Shown: one piece after another, positions 6,886 through 13,635 of the stretch | Layout: the number at the start of each line of letters is the position of its first letter | Position numbering within the stretch: position 1 is the stretch's first letter | DNA from: CALJIC01 sp039805565 | GTDB taxonomy: Bacteria > Chloroflexota > Chloroflexia > Chloroflexales > Roseiflexaceae | DNA: 16,339 nucleotides | Reading direction: 5' to 3' | NCBI GenBank assembly: GCA_039805565.1 | Contig: JBDLTZ010000333.1 | Coordinates: forward strand, 1-16,339 | Notes under the pieces: generated by a model | What the model was told of the DNA's origin: nothing | What the model saw: the letters and a program-made list of their open reading frames with translations, nothing else | Databases searched by the model: none | Program-made: the position numbers and the translations under genes

Positions 6886-8151
6886 TCACGTCGTCTCATC
6901 GCTCTTCGCCCGCGGAAAGCTCGCCGCGATCTTCAGGAGCTCATCGCGCGCGAAAACTGAGCTGGTCAGCCAGATCGCTGTTCTGCGCTCGACAATGACC
7001 ACCGTCGCGGGCTCGTCACCGCCAGCCGGCAGGAAGTAGCGCATCCGCTCGCCGTCGGGGTGAGCCTCCGGCGGCTGGGGCTCACCAGCGTTGGCAGGTC
7101 GGGGCAGGATGACATGCTCGATGCCGGGGTTCCACGACCAGAACAGCACGATCCGCCGGTCGCTATCCACAGCTGCGTAGAACCGCGCGTCAAGCCTGCT
7201 GACGACGAGCCCCGCTGGCAGGTAGGCGGGCTGAATACTTCGCGGGTCGGGGTCGGCGGCGAAGAGCTGATAGTCGAGTGTGAGCCCGGGGAGCTGGAAC
7301 GAGCGCACGTTCGGCGGAAGCCCTTCGGCCGTCTCCGCCCCGCGCTTCTGCACGGGCACCAGGATCTCCGTCACGAAGTCGTCGGTGCTCAGTGTGTTCG
7401 CGTGGGCACGCCAGTAGATCTCGCGACCGGGATCCATGCGCTCGAAGCCGTGTTCGTCGATCCATCTGGAAAGCGCCTCGTGAGCACGGTACAGCTGCTG
7501 GTAGTCGCCGTAGTGCACTACGCGCGCCGCCTGCACCGCCGGCAACTCGCGCACCTGCACTCGCTCGTTGCCCGGCAACGGGGCGTCGAGCACCACCGTG
7601 GCCTCGGCGTCAAGCATACCTGCCTGATACGGACTGTTGACGTAGCCGAGGGTCAGGAACGGTCCGGCCTCGCCCGCTCCGTGGTCCGCCAGCCAGCCCC
7701 GCAGCTCCTCGAACAGCTGGTAGATCGTGCCGGTGACGATGCGGTCGCGAACCCCCGCGACCAGCACCGGCTCAAGCTCGACCAGCTCGACCACGTACTC
7801 CTGCGGGCTCGTCATATCGTCCAGTTGGCGCACCTCGCGGTCCACCCGGCTGAGCGTCGCACGGCTCAGGCGCATCTCGCGCAGCAGCTCGCTCTGCCGA
7901 TCGTGGAGCAGCGTTCGCCAGCGAACCGGCGGCGGCGGTTCGTCCAGCAGCGCCCCGATCGCCTCCAGCCGAAAGCCCAGGGCCTTCAGTTCGCCGACCC
8001 GCCGCAGGCGCGGCAGCTGCGCCTCGGTGTAGCGCCGGTAGCCGCTCTCGGGGTCGATCGCCGCGGGCTTGAGCAGACCCAGCGCGTCGTAGTGGCGCAG
8101 CGCCTTTACCGTCACCTGCCCGAGCCGGGCGAACTCGCCAATCGTGAGCAT
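6886..8151 (-). CDS. MerR family regulator with GyrI-like domain and DUF4367-like C-terminal domain
   Basis: A transcription regulator of 421 residues. Residues 1-70 are the MerR winged helix (MLTIGEFARLGQVTVKALRH, YDALGLLKP, ESGYRRYTEAQLPRL); residues 80-112 form the dimerisation helix. Residues 118-268 resemble the GyrI-like/AraC-E small-molecule-binding domain (VELVELEPVLVAGVRDR through FVTEILVPVQ), the BmrR architecture for binding hydrophobic or cationic drugs. The extra 150 residues (from about 275) end with TAIWLTSSVFARDELLKIAA, which resembles DUF4367, a domain normally found in cell-surface or anti-sigma-linked proteins; that match is by eye. Usual BmrR-like proteins stop near 270-280 residues. 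The ATG at 8151 has AGGGG about 7 nt upstream. Its own promoter has a 20-base spacer with a central dyad, which suggests autoregulation. Confidence 0.88.
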   Translation of the reverse strand: MLTIGEFARLGQVTVKALRHYDALGLLKPAAIDPESGYRRYTEAQLPRLRRVGELKALGFRLEAIGALLDEPPPPVRWRTLLHDRQSELLREMRLSRATLSRVDREVRQLDDMTSPQEYVVELVELEPVLVAGVRDRIVTGTIYQLFEELRGWLADHGAGEAGPFLTLGYVNSPYQAGMLDAEATVVLDAPLPGNERVQVRELPAVQAARVVHYGDYQQLYRAHEALSRWIDEHGFERMDPGREIYWRAHANTLSTDDFVTEILVPVQKRGAETAEGLPPNVRSFQLPGLTLDYQLFAADPDPRSIQPAYLPAGLVVSRLDARFYAAVDSDRRIVLFWSWNPGIEHVILPRPANAGEPQPPEAHPDGERMRYFLPAGGDEPATVVIVERRTAIWLTSSVFARDELLKIAASFPRAKSDETT

Positions 8152-8184
8152 CGCATATCCCCTTTCGTCAACCTACCTACCGGG

Positions 8185-8216
8185 AGCATAGCACCCTCCC
8201 ATAAGGGCCGAGTCAA
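8185..8216 (-). promoter_or_regulatory. MerR-type promoter with 20-base spacer and central dyad
   Basis: On the minus strand TTGACT (8211-8216) and TATGCT (8185-8190, preceded by TGC) are separated by 20 bases. MerR activators act on promoters with 19-20 base spacers. The dyad CCCT-N6-AGGG (8194-8207) is centred exactly at the middle of the spacer (8200.5), where MerR proteins bind. The expected start is near 8178, giving a leader of about 26 bases. Autoregulation is inferred from position. Confidence 0.6.
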
Positions 8217-8238
8217 GGGGCAAACGGCACGAGTATTC

Positions 8239-8257
8239 AGCGACGCGAAGCAGCGCT
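8239..8257 (-). terminator. Hairpin after the four-gene operon
   Basis: Five bases beyond the stop codon of the caspase-like gene, 19 bases can fold on the minus strand into an 8-pair stem (one C-T mismatch and one G-T wobble) with a TTC loop. No T-run follows, so intrinsic termination is uncertain. It separates the operon from the MerR promoter downstream. Confidence 0.3.
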
Positions 8258-8261
8258 CTCA

Positions 8262-8810
8262 TCACGGGGCGCTGTGGGTAAAGTACTGAAACTGTCCCGT
8301 CTCGGCATCGTACGCGGCGGCTCGCCGATGGGCCTCCTCCAGCGGATACCCGCGCACGAGATGCCCGTACGCGAGGCTAAGGCAGTAGAACAGTGAGCCA
8401 TCCGCGTCGGGGTAATCGTCCGGCCCGATGTAGACCGACGCACCGCCGTCGAGAAACGCCGCCGCGAGCTCGCGGGTGCCCGTGCTGCATCCAGTGTTTA
8501 CCACCATGCAGCCGGGCAGGTGCAGAAACTGGCGTAGCTCGACCGGCCCAATGGCCCCGCTGAAGGGCTGAGCCGCTTCCAACTCCGGGGCCAACTCTGG
8601 CAGCAGGATGCCGCGTTCGTCGCCGTGGCACATCAAGAATACCATCGGGCTCAGGGCGAGCGTCCCGTCCAGCAGAGCGACCAGTTGATCCGCCGCCCCG
8701 ATGTGGCGCAGGCTCACCTCGATGTTCCACCACTCCAGGGCGGCCCGCAGCGCGACCGCCTCAAGGGCGTCGGCGATGTTGATGACGGTCACCCGCGGTA
8801 CTGGCTGCAT
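8262..8810 (-). CDS. Small stand-alone caspase/CHAT-like protein
   Basis: A 182-residue soluble protein whose layout resembles the caspase/CHAT (clan CD) fold. After a strand-helix start (VTVINIADALEAVALRAALEW) comes a hydrophobic strand ending in His-Gly, VFLMCHGDERGILLPEL (His62). About 45 residues later another strand leads to Cys, GCMVVNTGCSTGTRELAAAF (Cys108), as in the HG...Cys dyad of these peptidases. GGASVYIGPDDYPDADGS and the helix HLVRGYPLEEAHRRAAAYD resemble the end of CHAT domains. There is no signal peptide, membrane segment or fused domain. Proteolysis is inferred, not shown. From memory, some relatives carry the automatic name delta-aminolevulinic acid dehydratase, which neither the length nor the motifs support. 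GGAGGAG lies 5 nt before the ATG. It is the last gene of the operon, 21 bases after the oxidoreductase. Confidence 0.7.
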   Translation of the reverse strand: MQPVPRVTVINIADALEAVALRAALEWWNIEVSLRHIGAADQLVALLDGTLALSPMVFLMCHGDERGILLPELAPELEAAQPFSGAIGPVELRQFLHLPGCMVVNTGCSTGTRELAAAFLDGGASVYIGPDDYPDADGSLFYCLSLAYGHLVRGYPLEEAHRRAAAYDAETGQFQYFTHSAP

Positions 8811-8831
8811 GATGCTCCTCCGTCGTCTCGC

Positions 8832-9308
8832 TCAGGCGCCCTGCTGCACCGAACGAACACGGAACACCGGGAGCTGTGCGGCGACGGCTTCGAACGCTGC
8901 AAGGGGCGCATCCACCGCCACGGGGAGATGCGCTCGCGCTCCGGGTGCGCGCCGCGCGTAGGATTGAAGGATGCGGCCCCGCTGCGTCACCGCGATCTCC
9001 TCGAGCTGTACGATCTCCGTCCGGCCGTGCCGGAGGAGGGCACGATACCGCGTCGCCGGCAAATTACGCACCCAGGCGACGTCGAGGCCAAGCATGGACA
9101 CGAGGTAGCGCTCGCCATCGACGACTACCATCACCAGCGGAAAGGTGATCAGCTTGCCGGAGCGCCGCCCCAGGAGCTGCAAGGTCACGAGATAGTTTGG
9201 GGCAACGCCAAGCGCGTGCACGACGGCCCAGAACTGGTTGAGGCCGCGCGCCCGCCAGTTCGGCCTTCGCCCGTGATAGAGCCAGCCGTACACCTGCTTG
9301 ATGGTCAT
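8832..9308 (-). CDS. Deazaflavin (F420)-dependent nitroreductase family protein
   Basis: A 158-residue protein of the DUF385 / Ddn family (TIGR00026), split-barrel enzymes that use reduced cofactor F420 to reduce quinones or other acceptors, commonly at the inner membrane face. Family features are LVTLQLLGRRSGKLITFPLV (F420 phosphate-binding region with GRRSGK), MVVVDGERYLVSMLGLDVAW and VRNLPATRYRALLRHGRTE. The N-terminus (VYGWLYHGRRPNWRARGLNQ) is basic-amphipathic, as in membrane-associated members. The start ATG at 9308 overlaps the stop of the CPBP gene by 4 bases (ATGA), and AGGAGG lies 5 nt upstream, so the two genes are translationally coupled. Its presence implies that the host makes F420. 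The natural substrate is unknown. Confidence 0.87.
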   Translation of the reverse strand: MTIKQVYGWLYHGRRPNWRARGLNQFWAVVHALGVAPNYLVTLQLLGRRSGKLITFPLVMVVVDGERYLVSMLGLDVAWVRNLPATRYRALLRHGRTEIVQLEEIAVTQRGRILQSYARRAPGARAHLPVAVDAPLAAFEAVAAQLPVFRVRSVQQGA

Positions 9309-10114
9309 CGCTGCCTCCTGCGCACCAGGTGCTTCCGGTCAACGATCACCAGGATGGCAATCACCATTGCCAGGATGATCGCCGTCGCTCGCGGATCGTA
9401 GTGCGAGCCGGCCCGTGGGTAGAGGAAGACGCTGAGGTTGTCGCTGGCGTGGAAGAGGACCGCGGCGAAGACGCTCCCGCCGGCCCGCGTGTAGAGCCAG
9501 ACGATCAACACCCGGCTCGCCACAGTCTTCGCGCACTGCCAGGCGATCCACTCCCCCGAGCGGCCGGCCTGCGCGTACGGGATGAGGTGCCAGGCCGCCC
9601 ACGTTGCGCCGAGGGCGAGGCCGGCGCCCAGCGGCCCCCAGCGACGCAGCAGCGGCTCGAGGGCGTAGCCCGACCAGCCGACCTCTTCGCCCATGGCGGC
9701 GACGAGGAACAGCAGCGCAAGACCGCTCGCCGCGACGACGCTGGCCTCGAACGGCGGTACGGGGACGCCCTGGGCGCGCTGCCAGCCGTAGGCCAGGGCC
9801 GCGACCGCCGGGTTGAGGAGCAACGCCGGGAGGTACCAGGCCGGCGACGGGATGCGCCGCGCGTCCAGTGCCCGTCCGAGCAGCGCCGTCACGCCCGCCC
9901 GCCCGGCGCGACGCCGGGTGAGCATTGCTGCGGCCGCCAGCGGGCAGACCGTCATCAGCGCGCTCAGCGGCAGCCCCGGCAGGAGCTGGCGGCCGGTCGC
10001 GCTGCCAAGTACCCAGAACGGCGTCGAGAGCGCGGTTGTCAATGCCAGGAACGCGAGCACATTCCCGTCCCCGTCGTGGTCGTTCGTCATCGCGCCACGG
10101 GCATCATTCACCAT
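9305..10114 (-). CDS. CPBP family intramembrane glutamic endopeptidase
   Basis: A multi-pass membrane protein (269 residues) of the CPBP/Abi family, related to eukaryotic Rce1; members cleave prenylated or other membrane substrates, and bacterial ones often serve in bacteriocin immunity or regulation. The conserved motifs are present: GEEVGWSGYALEPL (Glu143, Glu144), ATWAAWHLIPY (His176) and LFHASDNLS (His222, Asn226). The arginine of the usual EExxxR is a serine here, a variation I believe occurs in other members. About seven hydrophobic segments are visible, and the tail is basic (RKHLVRRRQR). ATG 10114 was chosen because GGAAG lies 7 nt upstream; ATG 10090 lacks a ribosome site. It starts 14 bases after the CIA30 gene and overlaps the next gene by 4 bases. 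Confidence 0.9.
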   Translation of the reverse strand: MVNDARGAMTNDHDGDGNVLAFLALTTALSTPFWVLGSATGRQLLPGLPLSALMTVCPLAAAAMLTRRRAGRAGVTALLGRALDARRIPSPAWYLPALLLNPAVAALAYGWQRAQGVPVPPFEASVVAASGLALLFLVAAMGEEVGWSGYALEPLLRRWGPLGAGLALGATWAAWHLIPYAQAGRSGEWIAWQCAKTVASRVLIVWLYTRAGGSVFAAVLFHASDNLSVFLYPRAGSHYDPRATAIILAMVIAILVIVDRKHLVRRRQR

Positions 10115-10128
10115 TGGCAACCTTCCGC

Positions 10129-10638
10129 TCAGCGGTAGAGCGTCACGCGGGCGACGGCGACATCGGCAAGGAAGCGCCGCCCGTAGGCGACCACACCGAG
10201 CCGGGTGAGCGCCCCACGGTTCAATGGTTGGGCCAGCCGCTCGGGGCGAAAGGCGTCGAACGGCAGTTTCACCGTCTGCCAGGCCGGCTGGGCGACGAAC
10301 GGCGCACGGTAGAGCTGCCAGGGCAGGCGGGTATCACGCGTCCGCAGATGCGCGAGGTACTCCTCACCGTTGCCCCACACCAGTAGCTGCACGCCGCTGT
10401 ACCCGCCAGCGTCGAGCGACGCCCCACGTGACTCGAGGCCGAGGGCGACCTGCACGAAGCCGCCGTTGTTCTCCAGGCGCACCTCGCCCTGGAGCCGCAG
10501 GCAACGCCGACCCTCGATTGTCGTCAGGCTCGCCTGCTCGCGTGAGATGCCCCCCATCACCCGGTCGCTAAATGAGCGCCAGCCGGGGTCGCTGTCACGG
10601 CTCAGGTCGCTCAGCAGCAACTCGTCGTGCAGCTCCAT
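10129..10638 (-). CDS. CIA30 family protein
   Basis: A 169-residue protein of the CIA30 family (named after complex I intermediate-associated protein 30), a galactose-binding-like beta sandwich. Bacterial members have no settled role. Typical signatures are WRSFSDRVMGGISREQASL near the start, GEVRLENNGGFVQVAL, and YLAHLRTRDTRLPWQLYRAPF followed by WQTVKLPFDAFRPE in the second half. There is no signal peptide. ATG 10638 is chosen; an in-frame GTG at 10644 adds two residues, and neither has a clear ribosome site. It is the first gene of the minus-strand operon (CIA30, CPBP, deazaflavin enzyme, caspase-like), and diverges from the lipoprotein phosphatase gene, whose -35 box touches its start codon. 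Confidence 0.88.
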   Translation of the reverse strand: MELHDELLLSDLSRDSDPGWRSFSDRVMGGISREQASLTTIEGRRCLRLQGEVRLENNGGFVQVALGLESRGASLDAGGYSGVQLLVWGNGEEYLAHLRTRDTRLPWQLYRAPFVAQPAWQTVKLPFDAFRPERLAQPLNRGALTRLGVVAYGRRFLADVAVARVTLYR

Positions 10639-10668
10639 TGGCACGTCGCTTTCGTGTTACGCTATGCT
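10638..10668 (+). promoter_or_regulatory. Promoter candidate for the lipoprotein phosphatase gene
   Basis: TTGGCA (10638-10643, five of six) and TATGCT (10663-10668) are separated by 19 bases. The spacer is longer than ideal. The -10 box equals that of the radical SAM and merR promoters. The leader to ATG 10703 would be about 28 bases. Confidence 0.4.
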
Positions 10669-10702
10669 CAAGGGTCGAGAGTAGCTCCGGGTTGATTGTC
10701 GC

Positions 10703-11440
10703 ATGTCCAGCAGTTGGACACAACCGATCCGACGCATCCGCCGCGTCGTCGTGCTCCTGCTTGTGCTGCTCGCCCTCAGCGCTTGCGGGCAGCCGAGCCG
10801 CACGACGGCTGAGCCGTTGGCGACGAGCACCACAGCGGCAACGACCGTCGCCGCCTCGCCTGCCGTCACCGCGACCACCGAGCCGACCGCAGCGCCCATG
10901 GCAACGCCGGCAAACGACGCTCAGCCGCTGTGGAGCGAGCTGCGCGAGGGGCGCGGTCTGGTTGTGCTTCTGCGCCACGCCCGCACGGTGCCGGGCACGG
11001 GCGACCCGCCGGGCTTTCAGCTGGACGATTGCACAACCCAGCGCAATCTCTCTGAGGAGGGCCGCGCCCAGGCTCAGCGGATCGGAGCGGCGTTTCGGGC
11101 GCAGGCAATCCCTGTGGGCTCGGTCCTTTCCAGCCAGTATTGCCGCTGCCTGGACACCGCCGCCCTGCTCGACCTCGGCCCGGTGACCCCGGCACCGCTC
11201 CTCAACTCGTTCTTCGACGACCGCTCGATGGCTCCACAACAGACCGAGGAGCTGCGGAAGGCCATCCTCGCCCACCGCGATCAAGCGGGGGTGATCGTGA
11301 TGGTGACGCACATGGTCAATATCGTGGAGGTGAGCGGTATCAGCCCGCAGCAGGGCGAGGCGGTCGTGGTACGTGGTACAGGGCAAGGTGAGATCGCGGT
11401 CGTCGGGCGGTTGCTGGTCGATGTTGAGGCAGGGCCGTGA
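10703..11440 (+). CDS. Lipoprotein with histidine phosphatase domain
   Basis: A 245-residue exported phosphatase-like protein. A basic n-region (RRIRR) and hydrophobic core lead to the lipobox LLALSAC, with lipidated Cys28. Residues 33-75 form a Thr/Ala/Pro-rich linker, and the catalytic domain fills the rest. It holds RHA at 91-93 (VVLLRHARTVPGTG; His92 nucleophile, Ala in place of the usual Gly), TQRNLSEEGRAQAQRIG, the second arginine in SSQYCRCLDTAALL (Arg148) and the second histidine in VIVMVTHMVNI (His203). This resembles small SixA/PhoE-like phosphatases, but its location should be the outer face of the membrane. No clear ribosome site precedes the ATG at 10703. It is transcribed alone; the DoxX gene follows after 135 bases. 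The substrate is unknown. Confidence 0.88.
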   Translation: MSSSWTQPIRRIRRVVVLLLVLLALSACGQPSRTTAEPLATSTTAATTVAASPAVTATTEPTAAPMATPANDAQPLWSELREGRGLVVLLRHARTVPGTGDPPGFQLDDCTTQRNLSEEGRAQAQRIGAAFRAQAIPVGSVLSSQYCRCLDTAALLDLGPVTPAPLLNSFFDDRSMAPQQTEELRKAILAHRDQAGVIVMVTHMVNIVEVSGISPQQGEAVVVRGTGQGEIAVVGRLLVDVEAGP

Positions 11441-11469
11441 GAGGCTGGCAAGGTAGTCGAAACGACGCG

Positions 11470-11498
11470 CTGACACTACACTGCATCCGACCGAAAAT
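11470..11498 (+). promoter_or_regulatory. Promoter candidate for the DoxX-like gene
   Basis: CTGACA (11470-11475, five of six to TTGACA) and GAAAAT (11493-11498, four of six to TATAAT) are separated by 17 bases, in the 135-base gap before the DoxX-like gene. The leader would be about 70 bases. Confidence 0.35.
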
Positions 11499-11575
11499 TG
11501 CCGCAAATCACCTGGCGGCCCAGCGTCGTCTCGCCAATACCCGCCACAGTGCGAGCAAACGCGAAGGAAAAACCA

Positions 11576-11941
11576 ATGACGCGTTCGTGGAGCCGGCGCC
11601 TGCTTGGGGCCCTGTTTATTCTGGCGGGCCTCAATCACTTCGTCCAGCCGCATTTCTACCTGCGGATGATGCCGGACTATCTGCCGGCCCACGAAGAGCT
11701 TGTCGCAGCGAGCGGGTACGCCGAAATCGTGCTGGGCGTGCTGGCGTTCTTCCCGCAGCAGCGCGGCCTCACCCGCTGGGGTTTGCTCGCGCTGCTCGTG
11801 GCGGTGTTCCCTGCCAACCTCAACATGGCTCTGCATCCGGAGCGCTACCCGCGCCTCTCGCCGGCGCTGCTCTGGCTGCGACTCCCGCTCCAGCCCGTCC
11901 TGATGGCCTGGGTCTGGTGGGCGACCGCCAGGGCTGATTGA
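11576..11941 (+). CDS. DoxX-like family membrane protein
   Basis: A small integral membrane protein (121 residues) with four predicted hydrophobic segments: LLGALFILAGLNHF, AEIVLGVLAFFP, WGLLALLVAVFPANLNMAL and the region from ALLWLRLPLQ to VLMAWVWW. The pattern LFILAGLNHFVQPHFYLRMM, then PDYLPAHEELVAASGYAEIVLG, is typical of the DoxX-like superfamily, whose members are linked loosely to redox and stress functions. The role here is unknown. ATG 11576 is preceded by AAGGA with an 8-base spacing; a TTG at 11498 in the same frame has none. It is likely a single-gene unit, followed by a long gene-free gap. Confidence 0.8.
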   Translation: MTRSWSRRLLGALFILAGLNHFVQPHFYLRMMPDYLPAHEELVAASGYAEIVLGVLAFFPQQRGLTRWGLLALLVAVFPANLNMALHPERYPRLSPALLWLRLPLQPVLMAWVWWATARAD

Positions 11942-12442
11942 GCTGCGGGAGGCTGCATGCAGGACAGGTAGAGCGAGCCGGTTGAGAAGGTCAGGCGAGC
12001 GCTCGCGATTGGCCTCCCTACCGCGCCTCGCGCGGCGCTGCCGCCGCCCAGAGCACCGGCAGACGCGCACGGAGGCTGCGCGTGCGTCAGGCCCGAGCTC
12101 TCATCGCGCCACTTCGGCGCTGGTGGCTTGCTCATCGAGGATTGCCCTTGAAGTGAGCGCGGGCGAGTGCGACTCTTTATCTGCAGGTTCGCTCGGCGTA
12201 CGCAGCGCTCGTGTCGATCGTCAACGTGGTACACACGATCGGTACGTCCGGCCTGAGCAGCGGGTGGAGCACGGCCAAGACGGATGAGGCGAAGCGTTGA
12301 CACAGGCATTGCGAGGCGGGGAGGACGACCACAGGCCAGATTAGCGGATCGGAGCCGCCCGCAATGACCCGGACCATGCACGCATAGATCCGCATCCCCC
12401 GGTGCGGTCGAGGCGCAACGCCACATCTGAAGGAGCACAGCC
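11942..12442. other. 501-base gap without a confident gene, palindrome-rich
   Basis: No reading frame here resembles a known protein. Several dyads occur: CTGCATGCAG (11953-11962), GCGAGCGCTCGC (11995-12006), CGCACG with CGTGCG around a 9-base loop (12066-12086), and CGATCGT-N13-ACGATCG (12215-12241). A 47-codon open stretch (12157-12297, plus) has codon use like the neighbouring genes but no start with a ribosome site and no recognisable motif; it could be a gene remnant. A TTGACA at 12297-12302 has no matching -10 box. The promoter of alkC must lie in the last part, but I cannot place it. Confidence 0.5.
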
Positions 12443-13582
12443 GTGACGCAATCGGTCTCCTCCGAGCCGCAGCCATTCAAGGCCTACTTCGGCTCGCCGC
12501 TTGTCGAGGATCTGGCGCAGCGCCTGCTGGCGGTTCACCCGGCGTTCCCGGCGCCTGCCTTCATCGCCGAGGTTACGCCGCAGCTTGAGCACTTGGAGCT
12601 CAAGGACCGCGTTGCGGTAATTGCCGCTGGCCTACGCCGTCACCTGCCGCCCGACTACCCCGCTGCCGTTGCTCTACTCCTGGCAATCCTCGGCCCGCCC
12701 CACGGCGAGGCGGAGGGGATGTTCACCGACGGCTGGTATCTGATGCCGGTCGCCGCTTTTGTCGAGCACTACGGACTGGAGCACCTCGACGTCTCGCTCC
12801 GCACGATGCATGCGATCACGCAGCGCCACACGGCGGAGTTCGCGATCCGCCCCTTCCTGCTGCGCTACCCCGAGCAGACCATGGCGACTCTCCGAGTCTG
12901 GACGCGCGACCCGAGCTTCCACGTCCGGCGGCTGGTGAGCGAGGGGACGCGGCCGCGGCTGCCCTGGGCGGCGCGCCTGCCGGCCTTCGTCGCCGATCCC
13001 ACGCCCTTGCTGGAGCTGCTGGAGCCGCTTAAGGACGACCCCTCTGCCTATGTGCGCAAATCAGTGGCTAACAACCTCAACGACATCGCCAAAGACCATC
13101 CCGAGCAGGTCCTCACGACCCTCGCCCGCTGGCAGCAGGGCGCCAGCGACGAGCGGCTCTGGGTCATCCGGCACGCGCTTCGCACGCTGGTGAAACAGGG
13201 TCACCCCGAGGCTCTACGGCTGCTTGGCGCTGGCCCACCCGAGGTTGAACTGGTTGTATTGGAGCTCACGCCCGCCGCGCTGCGGATCGGCGAGTCACTG
13301 ACCATCGAGGTGATGCTGCGGAGCGTGGCTGCCGCGGCACAATATCTGGTCGTGGACTATGTCCTGCACCTACCGGGCGCCCGGGGCGCGACGCGCAGTA
13401 AAGTCTTCAAGCTGCGGTCGCAGATGCTCCCCGCAGGTGAGACACTCCGCCTGGTGAAGCGGCACTCCTTCGCCCCTGTCTCTGTGCGCCGGATATACCC
13501 TGGTACACACCGTTTGGCGGTACAGGTCAACGGGGTGATTGTGGGCGAGGCTGAGGTACAGGTCCGCGCGGCAGAGACATAA
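12443..13582 (+). CDS. AlkC-type DNA alkylation repair protein with Ig-like domain
   Basis: A HEAT-like-repeat DNA glycosylase of the AlkC/AlkD superfamily, which removes alkylated bases such as 3-methyladenine and its bulkier analogues. The 379 residues open with PFKAYFGSPLVEDLAQRL, then HPAFPAPAFIAEV and LELKDRVAVIAAGLRRHLPP. Helical repeats follow, including FHVRRLVSEGTRPRLPWA (160-176) and AYVRKSVANNLNDIAKDHP (202-220), both hallmarks of the family. Residues 266-378 look like the C-terminal bacterial Ig-like domain of AlkC (VVLELTPAALRIGESLTIEV, RIYPGTHRLAVQVNG). GTG 12443 has AGGAG at 12431-12435 with a 7-base spacing. It stands alone and converges with the esterase gene after 53 bases. 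I see no LexA box upstream. Confidence 0.87.
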   Translation: MTQSVSSEPQPFKAYFGSPLVEDLAQRLLAVHPAFPAPAFIAEVTPQLEHLELKDRVAVIAAGLRRHLPPDYPAAVALLLAILGPPHGEAEGMFTDGWYLMPVAAFVEHYGLEHLDVSLRTMHAITQRHTAEFAIRPFLLRYPEQTMATLRVWTRDPSFHVRRLVSEGTRPRLPWAARLPAFVADPTPLLELLEPLKDDPSAYVRKSVANNLNDIAKDHPEQVLTTLARWQQGASDERLWVIRHALRTLVKQGHPEALRLLGAGPPEVELVVLELTPAALRIGESLTIEVMLRSVAAAAQYLVVDYVLHLPGARGATRSKVFKLRSQMLPAGETLRLVKRHSFAPVSVRRIYPGTHRLAVQVNGVIVGEAEVQVRAAET

Positions 13583-13635
13583 AACCAAAGACTTCGGTAC
13601 TATGACGTTCTCGACGGTTTCGGGAACGATGCTGT

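Noticed and set aside
7060..8289. A 409-codon plus-strand frame opposite the MerR gene
   Set aside because: Shadow of the MerR frame; His-, Arg- and Gln-rich with no recognisable domain.
10595..12070. A 491-codon open frame on the minus strand
   Set aside because: It runs antisense to the lipoprotein phosphatase and DoxX genes, has a very Arg-, His- and Pro-rich composition and no domain; long antisense frames are expected in GC-rich DNA.
12297..12302. Perfect TTGACA as a -35 box for alkC
   Set aside because: No -10-like hexamer lies 16-19 bases downstream, where the sequence is GC-rich.
12177..12476. A 99-codon minus-strand frame in the gap before alkC
   Set aside because: It extends into the 5' end of alkC, has no ribosome site and no motif; its apparent hydrophobic run is probably chance.
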